Shown here one piece after another: positions 26,038 through 34,383 of a DNA stretch of 64,000 nucleotides (position 1 is the first letter of the stretch; each line of letters starts with the position of its first letter). The notes under the pieces were generated by a model. It was not told the DNA's origin. It searched no databases and saw only the letters and a list, made by a program, of their open reading frames with translations. The stretch spans positions 1 through 64,000 of the forward strand of contig CALJNR010000012.1 in assembly GCA_937981575.1 (NCBI GenBank). Direction: 5' to 3'. The stretch comes from an uncultured Clostridia bacterium (lineage in GTDB: Bacteria; Bacillota; Clostridia; Lachnospirales; Cellulosilyticaceae). The position numbers and the translations under genes were made by a program.

Positions 26038-26289
26038 CTACAAAGACCGAAAAAATAATTTTAGTTCTTCTTTGACCACAGGGTTTAAATCATGCCACCT
26101 AACACCTTGTACTGCTCCTTCTAAAGCATATAACATATTAATACACGCTGAAGAGTCTAGAGCTTTTATGCGGACAAATGCGCCCCTACTGCCTGTTTCT
26201 ACAAGTTTATTTTTAGATGTAATTTCAACTTCTATTAACTTCGTCTCTAAAACCTTACCAATATTAGGAAGCTTATTTAATTGGTTCAT
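26038..26289 (-). CDS. TfoX/Sxy C-terminal domain protein (83 aa)
   Basis: An 83-aa protein starting MNQLNKLPNIGKVLETKLIE and ending GVRWHDLNPVVKEELKLFFR, the helix-hairpin-helix C-terminal domain of TfoX/Sxy without the N-terminal domain. Such stand-alone copies are common in Firmicutes and their role is unknown. In gamma-proteobacteria full-length TfoX activates competence genes, which should not be assumed here. Confidence 0.82.
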   Translation of the reverse strand: MNQLNKLPNIGKVLETKLIEVEITSKNKLVETGSRGAFVRIKALDSSACINMLYALEGAVQGVRWHDLNPVVKEELKLFFRSL

Positions 26290-26372
26290 TTGATTCTATC
26301 CTCATATTATTTTAATAGATTACTCTTTATGTATCTATCCATAATTTAAAATATTCAGTCACGGAATACGAT

Positions 26373-26400
26373 AAAAAAAACAGAGCTTTTACCCTGTTTG
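26373..26400 (-). terminator. Terminator of RNase P RNA
   Basis: On the minus strand AAACAG...CTGTTT with an 8-base U-run, directly after the 3' end of the RNA. Confidence 0.75.
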
Positions 26401-26405
26401 TTTAT

Positions 26406-26763
26406 GTTGTTAACCAAATCTTTACGCCGAGTTCTGTATTTGACAGTCATCTATCTACGCATTTAGTTACCTAAATGCTCTAGCGACCTACCCAAAGACA
26501 TAACGAGCAGCTACATATGCCTTTCTATACGGTCTTGCTCCAGGTGGGGTTTACATAGCTCCTTTAGTCACCTAAAGGACGGTGAGCTCTTACCTCACCT
26601 TTCCATCCTTTCCTATCTTATGACAGGTGGTTTATTTCTGTTGCACTTTCCTTAGAGTTGCCTCCACTGGGTGTTATCCAGCACCTTGCTCTATGGAGCT
26701 CGGACGTTCCTCAAGTACTTCCTTTCAGAATTGTACTTGCGACTGTCTGATTTACTTAACAAC
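26406..26763 (-). ncRNA. rnpB: RNase P RNA
   Basis: About 358 nt. The 5' end GTTGTTAAG pairs with the 3' end TTAACAAC to form helix P1. The conserved elements run in order on the minus strand: GAGGAACGTCCGAGCTCC, GGATAACACCCAGTG, TAAGGAAAGTGCAACAGAAA, and the 3' ACAGAACTCGGC. This is the ribozyme that removes 5' leaders from pre-tRNA. I infer class A from the GGATAAC/ACAGAAA arrangement. The ends are set by P1 pairing. Confidence 0.92.
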
Positions 26764-26769
26764 TTATAT

Positions 26770-26798
26770 ACGATATCATGTTTTTTTAATTTTGTCAA
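26770..26798 (-). promoter_or_regulatory. Promoter of rnpB
   Basis: TTGACA (26793-26798) and TATCGT (26770-26775) on the minus strand with 17-base spacing. The RNA start at 26763 fits. The -35 element begins directly after the stop codon of the nucleoside kinase gene. Confidence 0.6.
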
Positions 26799-28457
26799 CT
26801 AGCTAAACGAACTGCCTCCAAGAAACTCACGCAATATAGAATTTGTTGGAATACTTGCAGTATCTAACGTTAAAAAATACTCTAAAAATTTAAGCATTCT
26901 TTTGGCTTCAGCATAATAAGGTGAAGTCCTATCTACACTGAATAATAAAGGCTCTGCCTTTTGTTTAAGCACTGCAAGCTCATAAATAAGAACTGAATTA
27001 AACATAACATCTGCTTCCTCTTGAAATGGAAAAATATTCTTGTTCTCTCCTCTTCTTACTGAAGCCCATAATTCCATAGTTCGTTCAGGAGAAATACCAC
27101 GATATTGATTATCTCTAATCATCCTTCTCATGAACCTAGTGTCTGTAGTTGGTATTCTGTTATGATAATCAATATTCAACTGCGTAAGTGAGCTGATGTA
27201 AACTTTAAATTTATTTTCTTTTGGCACAGCATAGCTTAATTTTTCATTTAGTCCATGAATACCTTCTACAACCAGAATATCCTCTTCGTTAAGTTTTATT
27301 TTGTGTCCTTTATACTGTCTTTCCCCGGTAATAAAATTAAAACTTGGTATCTGAACTTCTTCTCCATTTATAAGCTGGTTCATATGATCATTAAACAGAT
27401 TGATATCAATAGCTTCTAATGCTTCAAAATCATAATCGCCATTTTCATCTTTAGGTGTTAATTCTCTGTTTACAAAATAATCATCAATCGAAATAACATG
27501 AGGTTTCATGCCATTAACACGCAGTTGTACACAAAGCCTTTGTGCAAAGGTTGTTTTGCCAGAGGAGGATGGTCCTGCAATTAAAACAAGCTTAACTTTA
27601 TCTTTATCCAGGATTTTATCCGCTATATCAGCAATCTTTTTTTCATGCAAAGCCTCAGATATTCGAATCAGATCCTCTGCTTTTCCTTGTGAAATACAGT
27701 CATTAAGTGCCCCTACGATATCTACCCCCATAATTCTAGCCCAGTTTTCTGATTCTCTAAAGATTTCAGAAAGTTTAGGCTGCGGAACAAACTCAGCGGT
27801 GTGTTTTGGATTTTTTTCATTGGGGAACTGAAGTGCAAAACCATGGGCATAAGGTATAAGTTTAAATAATGTAATATGTTTAGTATTAGTCAGCATATAG
27901 CCATAGAAATAATCTTTAACTTGATCTAAGCAGTAAATATTGACAGTTGAAGTTCTTCTATATTTAAATAAACTCTTTTTATCCCATCTTTTTTCGCTTT
28001 CAAAAAGTGCCAGAGCATCTTCAATTGTTAGTGTCTGTTTAGTAATTGGCAGAGCCTCTTTAACCATTTGGTGCATTTGCTTTTCTATTTCTGCAATATT
28101 TTCTGGTGTACACTCATTTTGATCTTGAAACTCGCAAAAATAGCCACCTGCAATATGATGATTAACAATGATATTTCCTGCCGGGAGCACCCGTTTTGCT
28201 GCTGCAATGAGTAAAAAAGTAGCACTTCTTTGGTATACTCTTATCCCGTCTTTCTGACTAAGGTCGAAAAACTCTAAGCCCTCTGTACTATGATCAAGTG
28301 TCATACAAAGTTCCTTAAAACTATTTCCTATCTTTGCAAGCATGATAGGAAACTGATAATCTTCTTTTACAAGTTCTGCCACTTCATAAAGTGTTATGCC
28401 CTTATTTACACGAAGTTCTTTGCCATTCTTAAGTGTCACTTTAATCTGATCATTCAT
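26799..28457 (-). CDS. Nucleoside kinase with N-terminal TGS-like domain (uridine kinase family)
   Basis: A 552-aa protein. Residues 1-65 resemble a TGS/ThrRS N-terminal domain, the middle resembles the ThrRS second additional domain (NHHIAGGYFCEF), and the C-terminal part is a uridine-kinase-like domain with P-loop GPSSSGKT at 295-302 and SIDDYFVNRE after it. This fusion is common in Clostridia and Bacteroidetes and is annotated as a nucleoside kinase. Substrate specificity cannot be read from the sequence. Confidence 0.87.
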   Translation of the reverse strand: MNDQIKVTLKNGKELRVNKGITLYEVAELVKEDYQFPIMLAKIGNSFKELCMTLDHSTEGLEFFDLSQKDGIRVYQRSATFLLIAAAKRVLPAGNIIVNHHIAGGYFCEFQDQNECTPENIAEIEKQMHQMVKEALPITKQTLTIEDALALFESEKRWDKKSLFKYRRTSTVNIYCLDQVKDYFYGYMLTNTKHITLFKLIPYAHGFALQFPNEKNPKHTAEFVPQPKLSEIFRESENWARIMGVDIVGALNDCISQGKAEDLIRISEALHEKKIADIADKILDKDKVKLVLIAGPSSSGKTTFAQRLCVQLRVNGMKPHVISIDDYFVNRELTPKDENGDYDFEALEAIDINLFNDHMNQLINGEEVQIPSFNFITGERQYKGHKIKLNEEDILVVEGIHGLNEKLSYAVPKENKFKVYISSLTQLNIDYHNRIPTTDTRFMRRMIRDNQYRGISPERTMELWASVRRGENKNIFPFQEEADVMFNSVLIYELAVLKQKAEPLLFSVDRTSPYYAEAKRMLKFLEYFLTLDTASIPTNSILREFLGGSSFS

Positions 28458-28471
28458 CGAAATTCCCCTTT

Positions 28472-29572
28472 TTATTTAATGTGTATTGCCTCACCATTAA
28501 CTTTCGACGAACTCACCCATAAGTCTTTAAATAGTCCGCTAAGTTTTGAAACAATATATTCAACAGATAAGTTTTCTGAGGCATAATGCCCTATGTCAAT
28601 CACACATAGCCCTAAATCCTTGGCCTCCTGTGCTTCATGAAACTTAATGTCACTGGTAACATAAACGTCTGCAATTTCACTTGCTCTTTTTATATACCCC
28701 GCTCCGCTGCCCGAACAGACTGCTACGTGCTTAACCCATGCCACTTCAGAATCTGTCATCCTCAGATAAGGGATGTTAAAAACTTCTTTTAAAGTTACAA
28801 TAAACTGCTCCATCGTGACTTCACACGCTAATTGACCATATCTTCCAATCCCGTCGTAGCTTTGCATATTATTTAGTGCAAGTACATCTATAGCAGGCTC
28901 TTCATAAGGATGAACTTTCTTAACCGCCCCTAATATTTTATTTATATTAGCTGAAGAAGCAATAAATTCAATTTTTCTTTCTGCCGCTTTTTCAAGCTTG
29001 CCATGGGTACCAATATAAGGATTACTTCCAGTCATTGGAATAAATGTTCCTTCTCCCTCTGCTGTAAAGGTACATCCTTTATAGTTGCCAATATCACATA
29101 TATCCTCATTTATAATAGCATTTCTAACATTTTCATAACTTTTCTCCGGCACATAAACGGCTGCCTTATAAAACTGTTCTTCCTTGGATATATGTAAAAC
29201 TTCTGGCTCTTTAATGCCAAGCTTATCACATAAAATATCATTGATTCCGCCTTTAACAACATCATAATTAGTGTGCATGGTATAAACTGAAATGTTATGG
29301 GTAATAAGCTGCTTAATAATTTTCCCCTTTGGCGTATCATAATCAATTTTACTCAACGGCTTGAATATAAGCGGATGGTGCGTAATGATACAATCTGCTT
29401 TGTGATGTTTTGCTTCCTCTACAACCTCTTCATTAATATCTAATGCGCATAATATCCTGCTAACTTTCTGCTGTCTGCTGCCAATGATAAGCCCAATATT
29501 ATCCCAGCTCTCAGCAAGCCTAGGCGGAGCCACCTTTTCAAGCTCTTTTATAATATCATTTAAAAGATACAT
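28472..29572 (-). CDS. Nif3-like dinuclear metal centre protein (YqfO type)
   Basis: A 366-aa NIF3/YqfO protein. The N-terminal half has AESWDNIGLIIG and ITHHPLIFKPL, the C-terminal half has SDIKFHEAQ and IDIGHYASE, and these supply the metal ligands. A PII-like insert lies between them (about 130-235), giving the longer Firmicutes form. It forms a hexameric toroid in solved structures, possibly a GTP cyclohydrolase I type 2 family member. Its start overlaps trmK by 13 bases, the same pair as yqfN-yqfO next to sigA in Bacillus. Confidence 0.92.
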   Translation of the reverse strand: MYLLNDIIKELEKVAPPRLAESWDNIGLIIGSRQQKVSRILCALDINEEVVEEAKHHKADCIITHHPLIFKPLSKIDYDTPKGKIIKQLITHNISVYTMHTNYDVVKGGINDILCDKLGIKEPEVLHISKEEQFYKAAVYVPEKSYENVRNAIINEDICDIGNYKGCTFTAEGEGTFIPMTGSNPYIGTHGKLEKAAERKIEFIASSANINKILGAVKKVHPYEEPAIDVLALNNMQSYDGIGRYGQLACEVTMEQFIVTLKEVFNIPYLRMTDSEVAWVKHVAVCSGSGAGYIKRASEIADVYVTSDIKFHEAQEAKDLGLCVIDIGHYASENLSVEYIVSKLSGLFKDLWVSSSKVNGEAIHIK

Positions 29573-30249
29573 CGTATAACCTCTCTATGCATTTTTAATT
29601 CTTCAGCCAACTCCATCTTTCTTTTAATTGAAAAATCTGAGTTGTTCTGACTGACATTATCATATACCTCCAAGAGTCTTTTTTCCTTTTCTAACATGTA
29701 ACGTTTAAAAACATCAGACTTCTTCTCGATCAAAATTTTCCCGTATTTATAATCGTACGGTTTTTCATAAATCTCATTTCCTAAAACCGCTTCAATGACT
29801 GTGTAATATTTGCCATCTTCCTCAATAAACTCTTCATTATCTATTATAAATCCTATATGATGTAAGTATTCCCTAACACGCCATATATCCTGCTGTGGCT
29901 GTAAAATAAGTTTATCGGCAGCTTTTATAACTTCTAAGCCTCTTTTCAAAATATCAATAATCAGATAGCCTCCCATACCTGCCATAATAATGACATTGCC
30001 TTCCCCTGGCTGAACGCCTTCAATACCATTTGTCAGTCTTAAATCTATATTTTTAATTTGGTAAAATCTCATATTAAGTTCAGCTTTCTGTAGTGGGCCT
30101 TTATGAATATCTGTTGCAATACAGTAAGGGACAATATGATTTTTTATAAGGTAAATAGGGATATAAGCATGGTCAGTTCCTACATCTATAACAGTGCTGC
30201 CTTGTGGAACACCGCTAGCTATCGTAAATAACCTGTGAGATAATTGCAC
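29560..30249 (-). CDS. trmK: tRNA (adenine(22)-N(1))-methyltransferase TrmK
   Basis: A 229-aa SAM-dependent methyltransferase of the YqfN/TrmK family: a Rossmann motif (GSTVIDVGTDHAYIPIYLI), NGIEGVQPGE, and IIMAGMGGYLIIDIL. A charged C-terminal helical part follows. It methylates N1 of A22 in tRNA. It lies between rpoD and nif3, matching the conserved Firmicutes order. Confidence 0.93.
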   Translation of the reverse strand: MQLSHRLFTIASGVPQGSTVIDVGTDHAYIPIYLIKNHIVPYCIATDIHKGPLQKAELNMRFYQIKNIDLRLTNGIEGVQPGEGNVIIMAGMGGYLIIDILKRGLEVIKAADKLILQPQQDIWRVREYLHHIGFIIDNEEFIEEDGKYYTVIEAVLGNEIYEKPYDYKYGKILIEKKSDVFKRYMLEKEKRLLEVYDNVSQNNSDFSIKRKMELAEELKMHREVIRCIF

Positions 30250-30322
30250 ATGAACACCTCTTAACTAAATTTTATTCTAGTAGTTGCTCCATTATATAAA
30301 ATAGAAGTTGATGAATCAACTT

Positions 30323-31414
30323 CTATTCCAGATAATCTTTTAGTTTTTTACTTCTGCTAGGGTGTCTTAATTTACGCAGTGCCTTTGCCTCAATCTGTCT
30401 GATACGTTCTCTTGTAACATTAAATTCCTTGCCCACTTCTTCAAGCGTCCTTGCCCTTCCGTCATCTAAACCAAATCTAAGCCTAAGCACCTTTTGTTCT
30501 CTTTCTGTCAAGGTATCCAAAACTTCTATAAGTTGTTCCTTTAAAAGTGTAAAAGCTGCAGCTTCTGCTGGAACTGGAATATCTTCATCTGGAATAAAGT
30601 CTCCTAAATGGCTGTCTTCTTCTTCTCCAATGGGTGTTTCAAGTGAAACAGGCTCCTGTGAAATTTTCATAATTTCACGCACCTTTGAAACACTCATCTC
30701 CATTTCCTTTGCAATCTCTTCTGGTTGAGGATCTCTGCCTAACTCTTGAAGAAGCTGCCTGGATACACGCATAAGCTTGTTAATAGTCTCTACCATGTGT
30801 ACAGGAATACGTATTGTACGTGCTTGGTCAGCAATAGCCCGAGTAATAGCTTGTCTAATCCACCAGGTTGCATAAGTACTGAATTTAAAGCCTTTTGAGT
30901 AGTCAAATTTTTCTACAGCTTTAATAAGCCCTAAGTTACCTTCTTGAATAAGATCCAGAAAGAGCATCCCTCGGCCCACGTACCTCTTAGCAATACTTAC
31001 TACCAGTCTAAGGTTGGCTTCAGCTAGTTTTTTCTTAGCTTCCTGATCTCCTTCCTCCATTCTCAGTGCCAGCTTAATTTCTTCATCTGCTGATAAAAGC
31101 GGCACTTTACCAATTTCTTTAAGATACATGCGTACAGGGTCATCAATACTTATGCCATCTGGCAAGTTACTAAAATCTATCTCTGTGTCATCAACTTCAA
31201 TATCTGAAATATTACCTATTATATCAATATTTTGAGCTTCTAAATATTCATAAATTTGTTCAATCTTACTCGGTTCTAATTCCATATCCGAAAATACATC
31301 ATTAATATCATCCTGCTCAAGAATACCTTTCTTATCTTTAGCAATATTAATAAGCTGATCAAGTTTTGCCTTAAATGCTAGTTTCTGTTCTGCCACATCT
31401 TTCACTGTTATCAA
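30323..31414 (-). CDS. rpoD: Primary sigma factor RpoD/SigA
   Basis: A 363-aa vegetative sigma factor. Region 1.1 is short, region 1.2 begins at [16 protein letters not shown], region 2 has [20 protein letters not shown], and region 4 ends [20 protein letters not shown]. It gives RNA polymerase its main promoter specificity. It lies 21 bases after dnaG, the conserved macromolecular-synthesis pair. Confidence 0.97.
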   Translation of the reverse strand: MITVKDVAEQKLAFKAKLDQLINIAKDKKGILEQDDINDVFSDMELEPSKIEQIYEYLEAQNIDIIGNISDIEVDDTEIDFSNLPDGISIDDPVRMYLKEIGKVPLLSADEEIKLALRMEEGDQEAKKKLAEANLRLVVSIAKRYVGRGMLFLDLIQEGNLGLIKAVEKFDYSKGFKFSTYATWWIRQAITRAIADQARTIRIPVHMVETINKLMRVSRQLLQELGRDPQPEEIAKEMEMSVSKVREIMKISQEPVSLETPIGEEEDSHLGDFIPDEDIPVPAEAAAFTLLKEQLIEVLDTLTEREQKVLRLRFGLDDGRARTLEEVGKEFNVTRERIRQIEAKALRKLRHPSRSKKLKDYLE

Positions 31415-31435
31415 TCCTTTCTCCTGTCTACTATT

Positions 31436-33196
31436 CTAACCATTTATAAAATCAATATACAATTTGTCAAGCTCCTTTTTTTGAAATAGTAGTTTTTGCT
31501 TTTCATTTGCATCTTTAGAGTCATTCATTTTCTTCCCCAAATAGTTTCCTTTGAGCCGTTTTATATTTTCAGTAATCATCTTAAATAAAATTGTCTGTTC
31601 TTCGTAGCGTTTATCTTTATTCATAATGATATGTGAAATAATATTCTGATCTGCCTCATCAGGGTAATGGGCAGTAAAGTAATTCATATCTATATCTTCA
31701 CCCTGTTCTGCCGCTTGAAAGATTGCCCTGGATAAATCACAAAGCAGAGGGCTTTCAAACATCTCTGGCTCTACATGTTTTCTAACATGTCTAATGATAT
31801 TAGGATAATGATAAAGTGTTGATAAGAAAATAACCTCCGTGCTGACAGACTGACGCCTGCTTTTCGCACCCCCTTCATTTTCCTTTGCTTTATAGACATG
31901 TTTTAGTTTTTTATAATTATTATTAACCTCGGCCTTAAATGCACTGTTTTCAATATGGTAAGCTGCACATATTTCATCGATATAAATAGCCTGCTCTATA
32001 CTGCTGGGTATTTCGCTGATTCTATTGGCAACTTCCTGAAGAAACATCACCTTTTGCTCAGCTATTTGTATATCATATTTTTGTTCAATCCTTGAAATTT
32101 CAAACATAATATCTGGCTGCGCTTCTTCTAGGAGCTTGAATAGATGTTCCTTACCATATTTTCTAAGATACTCGTCTGGATCCTTCCCATCTTTTAGTAG
32201 TAACACTCTGGCTTTGATTCCTTGGCTCCTTAATATCGGAAGGGCACGAAGTGTAGCATTTACCCCGGCATTATCACTATCATACATAATAACTACTTCT
32301 TTAGTATACCGTTTCAAAAGCTTTGCGTGAGAGGCAGTAAAAGCAGTTCCTAATGATGCAACCGTCTGAGTAAATCCTGCTTGGTGCATAGCAATAACGT
32401 CCATATAACCTTCTACAAGTATATAGCATTCACTATTTGCTGTTTTTGCAAAGTTTAACCCATAAAGTACATTACTTTTATTAAACAGTATATTCTCTGG
32501 AGAATTAAGATATTTTGGCATCCCTCCATCGATAACCCTGCCACCGAATCCAATAACCTTTTTGCTCACGTCGAAGATCGGAAACATAATACGTGATGCA
32601 AACCTGTCATAAATAAATCCTCCGTTTTTGCTTGTTAAAAACAATCCGCTTTCCAAAAGGGTTTGATCTGAATAACCTTTTGCACTCAAGTGTTTATAAA
32701 GGGTATTATATTCTGCTGGAGAGTATCCAAGTCCAAACTGCTTAAGACTATCTGTCAAAACCCCCCTTGTTATCAAATACTCCAATACCTGATTATGCCT
32801 CTCATCTCTGAGGCTTAAGTAAAAAAACTTAGCAGCATCTTTTATTACCTCAAACAAAAGCTGCTTTTTTTGATTCCTATGCATTTCTTCTTCTGACTGA
32901 TAATGATCTTCCAGCTGTATATTCTCTCGTTCAGCCAAATACTTGATCGCTTCTGGAAAGGTCATGTTTTCTTTTTGCATTAAAAAGGTAATTGTATTTC
33001 CTCCAGCACCGCATCCAAAGCAATAATAAAGCTGTTTATCTTCGCTTACAGAAAAAGAAGGGGTTTTCTCATTATGGAACGGACATAATCCTGTATAAGA
33101 GCTTCCTTTTCGGGTAAGCGTTGTATATTCGGAGATGAGCGCTACGATATCACTTCTTTCCCTAATGGTTTCAATTATATGCTCTGGGTAATACAT
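31436..33196 (-). CDS. dnaG: DNA primase DnaG
   Basis: A 586-aa primase. The zinc-binding domain has C38, H41, C59 and C62 (LCPFH and YYCFGCGAGG). The TOPRIM core follows with VEGYMDVIAMHQAGF and VIMYDSDNAGVNATLRAL, and a C-terminal helicase-interacting domain closes it. It makes RNA primers for replication. It is upstream of rpoD in the same orientation. Confidence 0.96.
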   Translation of the reverse strand: MYYPEHIIETIRERSDIVALISEYTTLTRKGSSYTGLCPFHNEKTPSFSVSEDKQLYYCFGCGAGGNTITFLMQKENMTFPEAIKYLAERENIQLEDHYQSEEEMHRNQKKQLLFEVIKDAAKFFYLSLRDERHNQVLEYLITRGVLTDSLKQFGLGYSPAEYNTLYKHLSAKGYSDQTLLESGLFLTSKNGGFIYDRFASRIMFPIFDVSKKVIGFGGRVIDGGMPKYLNSPENILFNKSNVLYGLNFAKTANSECYILVEGYMDVIAMHQAGFTQTVASLGTAFTASHAKLLKRYTKEVVIMYDSDNAGVNATLRALPILRSQGIKARVLLLKDGKDPDEYLRKYGKEHLFKLLEEAQPDIMFEISRIEQKYDIQIAEQKVMFLQEVANRISEIPSSIEQAIYIDEICAAYHIENSAFKAEVNNNYKKLKHVYKAKENEGGAKSRRQSVSTEVIFLSTLYHYPNIIRHVRKHVEPEMFESPLLCDLSRAIFQAAEQGEDIDMNYFTAHYPDEADQNIISHIIMNKDKRYEEQTILFKMITENIKRLKGNYLGKKMNDSKDANEKQKLLFQKKELDKLYIDFING

Positions 33197-33224
33197 CTAC
33201 TCTCCTTCTTTCTTTATTAGCCGC

Positions 33225-34232
33225 CTAATAAATATTCCATGAAGCCGGAAAAAACAAATCACAATAAGTATGAATAGCATACCTGTCTGTCATCCCAGCA
33301 ATATAGTCGCATACGATCTGCTTTTCTGAGTCACCAAGGTCCAGTCTGTCAATATACTCTTTAGGCAGCTTATTAACTTTATCAATATAATAATCATAAA
33401 GCTGTTTGATAACCTGTTTGGCTTTATCTTCCTGCTCTTTAGCTAGGGACCCTACATATACTTTCTCAAACAAAAATGCACGCATTTTATAGAAAGCATG
33501 AGACACTTCCTCACTCATGTTAATTTCATTTTTCCCATAACTTTCTTTAATTATGTCTGTAATCAACCGATGTATTCTGTCACTCGAGGATTCGCCCAAA
33601 ATAAATGTGCTCTCTTTTGGCAGGTCACTAGGTGATAATACTCTTCCTCTTATGGCATCATCAATATCATGATTAATGTAAGCTATTTTATCCGATATCT
33701 GAACAATTCTCCCCTCTAAAGTACAAGGTTTGCCGCGAGTCGGATGATTAAGGATGCCATCTTTGACTTCATATGTAAGATTAAGTCCTTTTCCTTTGTT
33801 TTCCAATGCTTCAACTACTCTTAGACTATGCTGGTTATGTGAAAAGTCATTTCCTGTTAGCTCATGCAGAATATGTTCTCCCGTATGTCCAAATGGGGTA
33901 TGGCCTAGATCATGCCCTAATGCAATAGCTTCAGTTAAATCTTCATTCAGCCTTAGTGTTCTTGCAATGGTTCTCGCAATTTGTGATACTTCTAAAGTAT
34001 GTGTGAGTCTTGTTCTGTAATGGTCTCCCTCAGGGGAAATAAAAACTTGTGTTTTATGAGCTAATCTTCTGAATGCTTTTGAATGCAATATCCTGTCACG
34101 GTCTCTTTGAAATGCTGTTCTTATAGCACATTCTTCTTCAAAGCGTGTCCGGCCTTTTGAATAGACTGATTTAGCCGCATATGTATTTAAAGAAGATATT
34201 TCAAATCTTTCTTGTTCTTTTCGATAACACAT
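33225..34232 (-). CDS. dgt: dGTP triphosphohydrolase (HD superfamily)
   Basis: A 335-aa HD-domain protein with HSKAFRRLAHKTQVF, LTHTLEVSQIARTIARTL and the core ALGHDLGHTPFGHTGE, typical of dGTPase-like enzymes that split dNTPs into nucleoside and triphosphate. An in-frame GTG at 34241 overlaps the GGGGTG ribosome site, so the ATG at 34232 is the better start. It lies 28 bases before dnaG, which would link dNTP control to replication and transcription genes. Confidence 0.9.
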   Translation of the reverse strand: MCYRKEQERFEISSLNTYAAKSVYSKGRTRFEEECAIRTAFQRDRDRILHSKAFRRLAHKTQVFISPEGDHYRTRLTHTLEVSQIARTIARTLRLNEDLTEAIALGHDLGHTPFGHTGEHILHELTGNDFSHNQHSLRVVEALENKGKGLNLTYEVKDGILNHPTRGKPCTLEGRIVQISDKIAYINHDIDDAIRGRVLSPSDLPKESTFILGESSSDRIHRLITDIIKESYGKNEINMSEEVSHAFYKMRAFLFEKVYVGSLAKEQEDKAKQVIKQLYDYYIDKVNKLPKEYIDRLDLGDSEKQIVCDYIAGMTDRYAIHTYCDLFFPASWNIY

Positions 34233-34314
34233 ACAAATCACCCCACATACTAATATAAATACTACATAATACCTCTATTTCCTTTTTTTAATGACATTTT
34301 TATAAAAAAAATAA

Positions 34315-34337
34315 AAACCCATATTAAATATGGGCTT
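34315..34337 (-). terminator. Terminator after ppdK
   Basis: Stem CCCATAT/ATATGGG (34318-34334) with A/T runs on both sides, about 50 bases after the ppdK stop on the minus strand. The T-tract on that strand is long. Confidence 0.65.
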
Positions 34338-34383
34338 TTATCACTCTCATTAAGGACAATATTTATATCCTCATGTAGATATA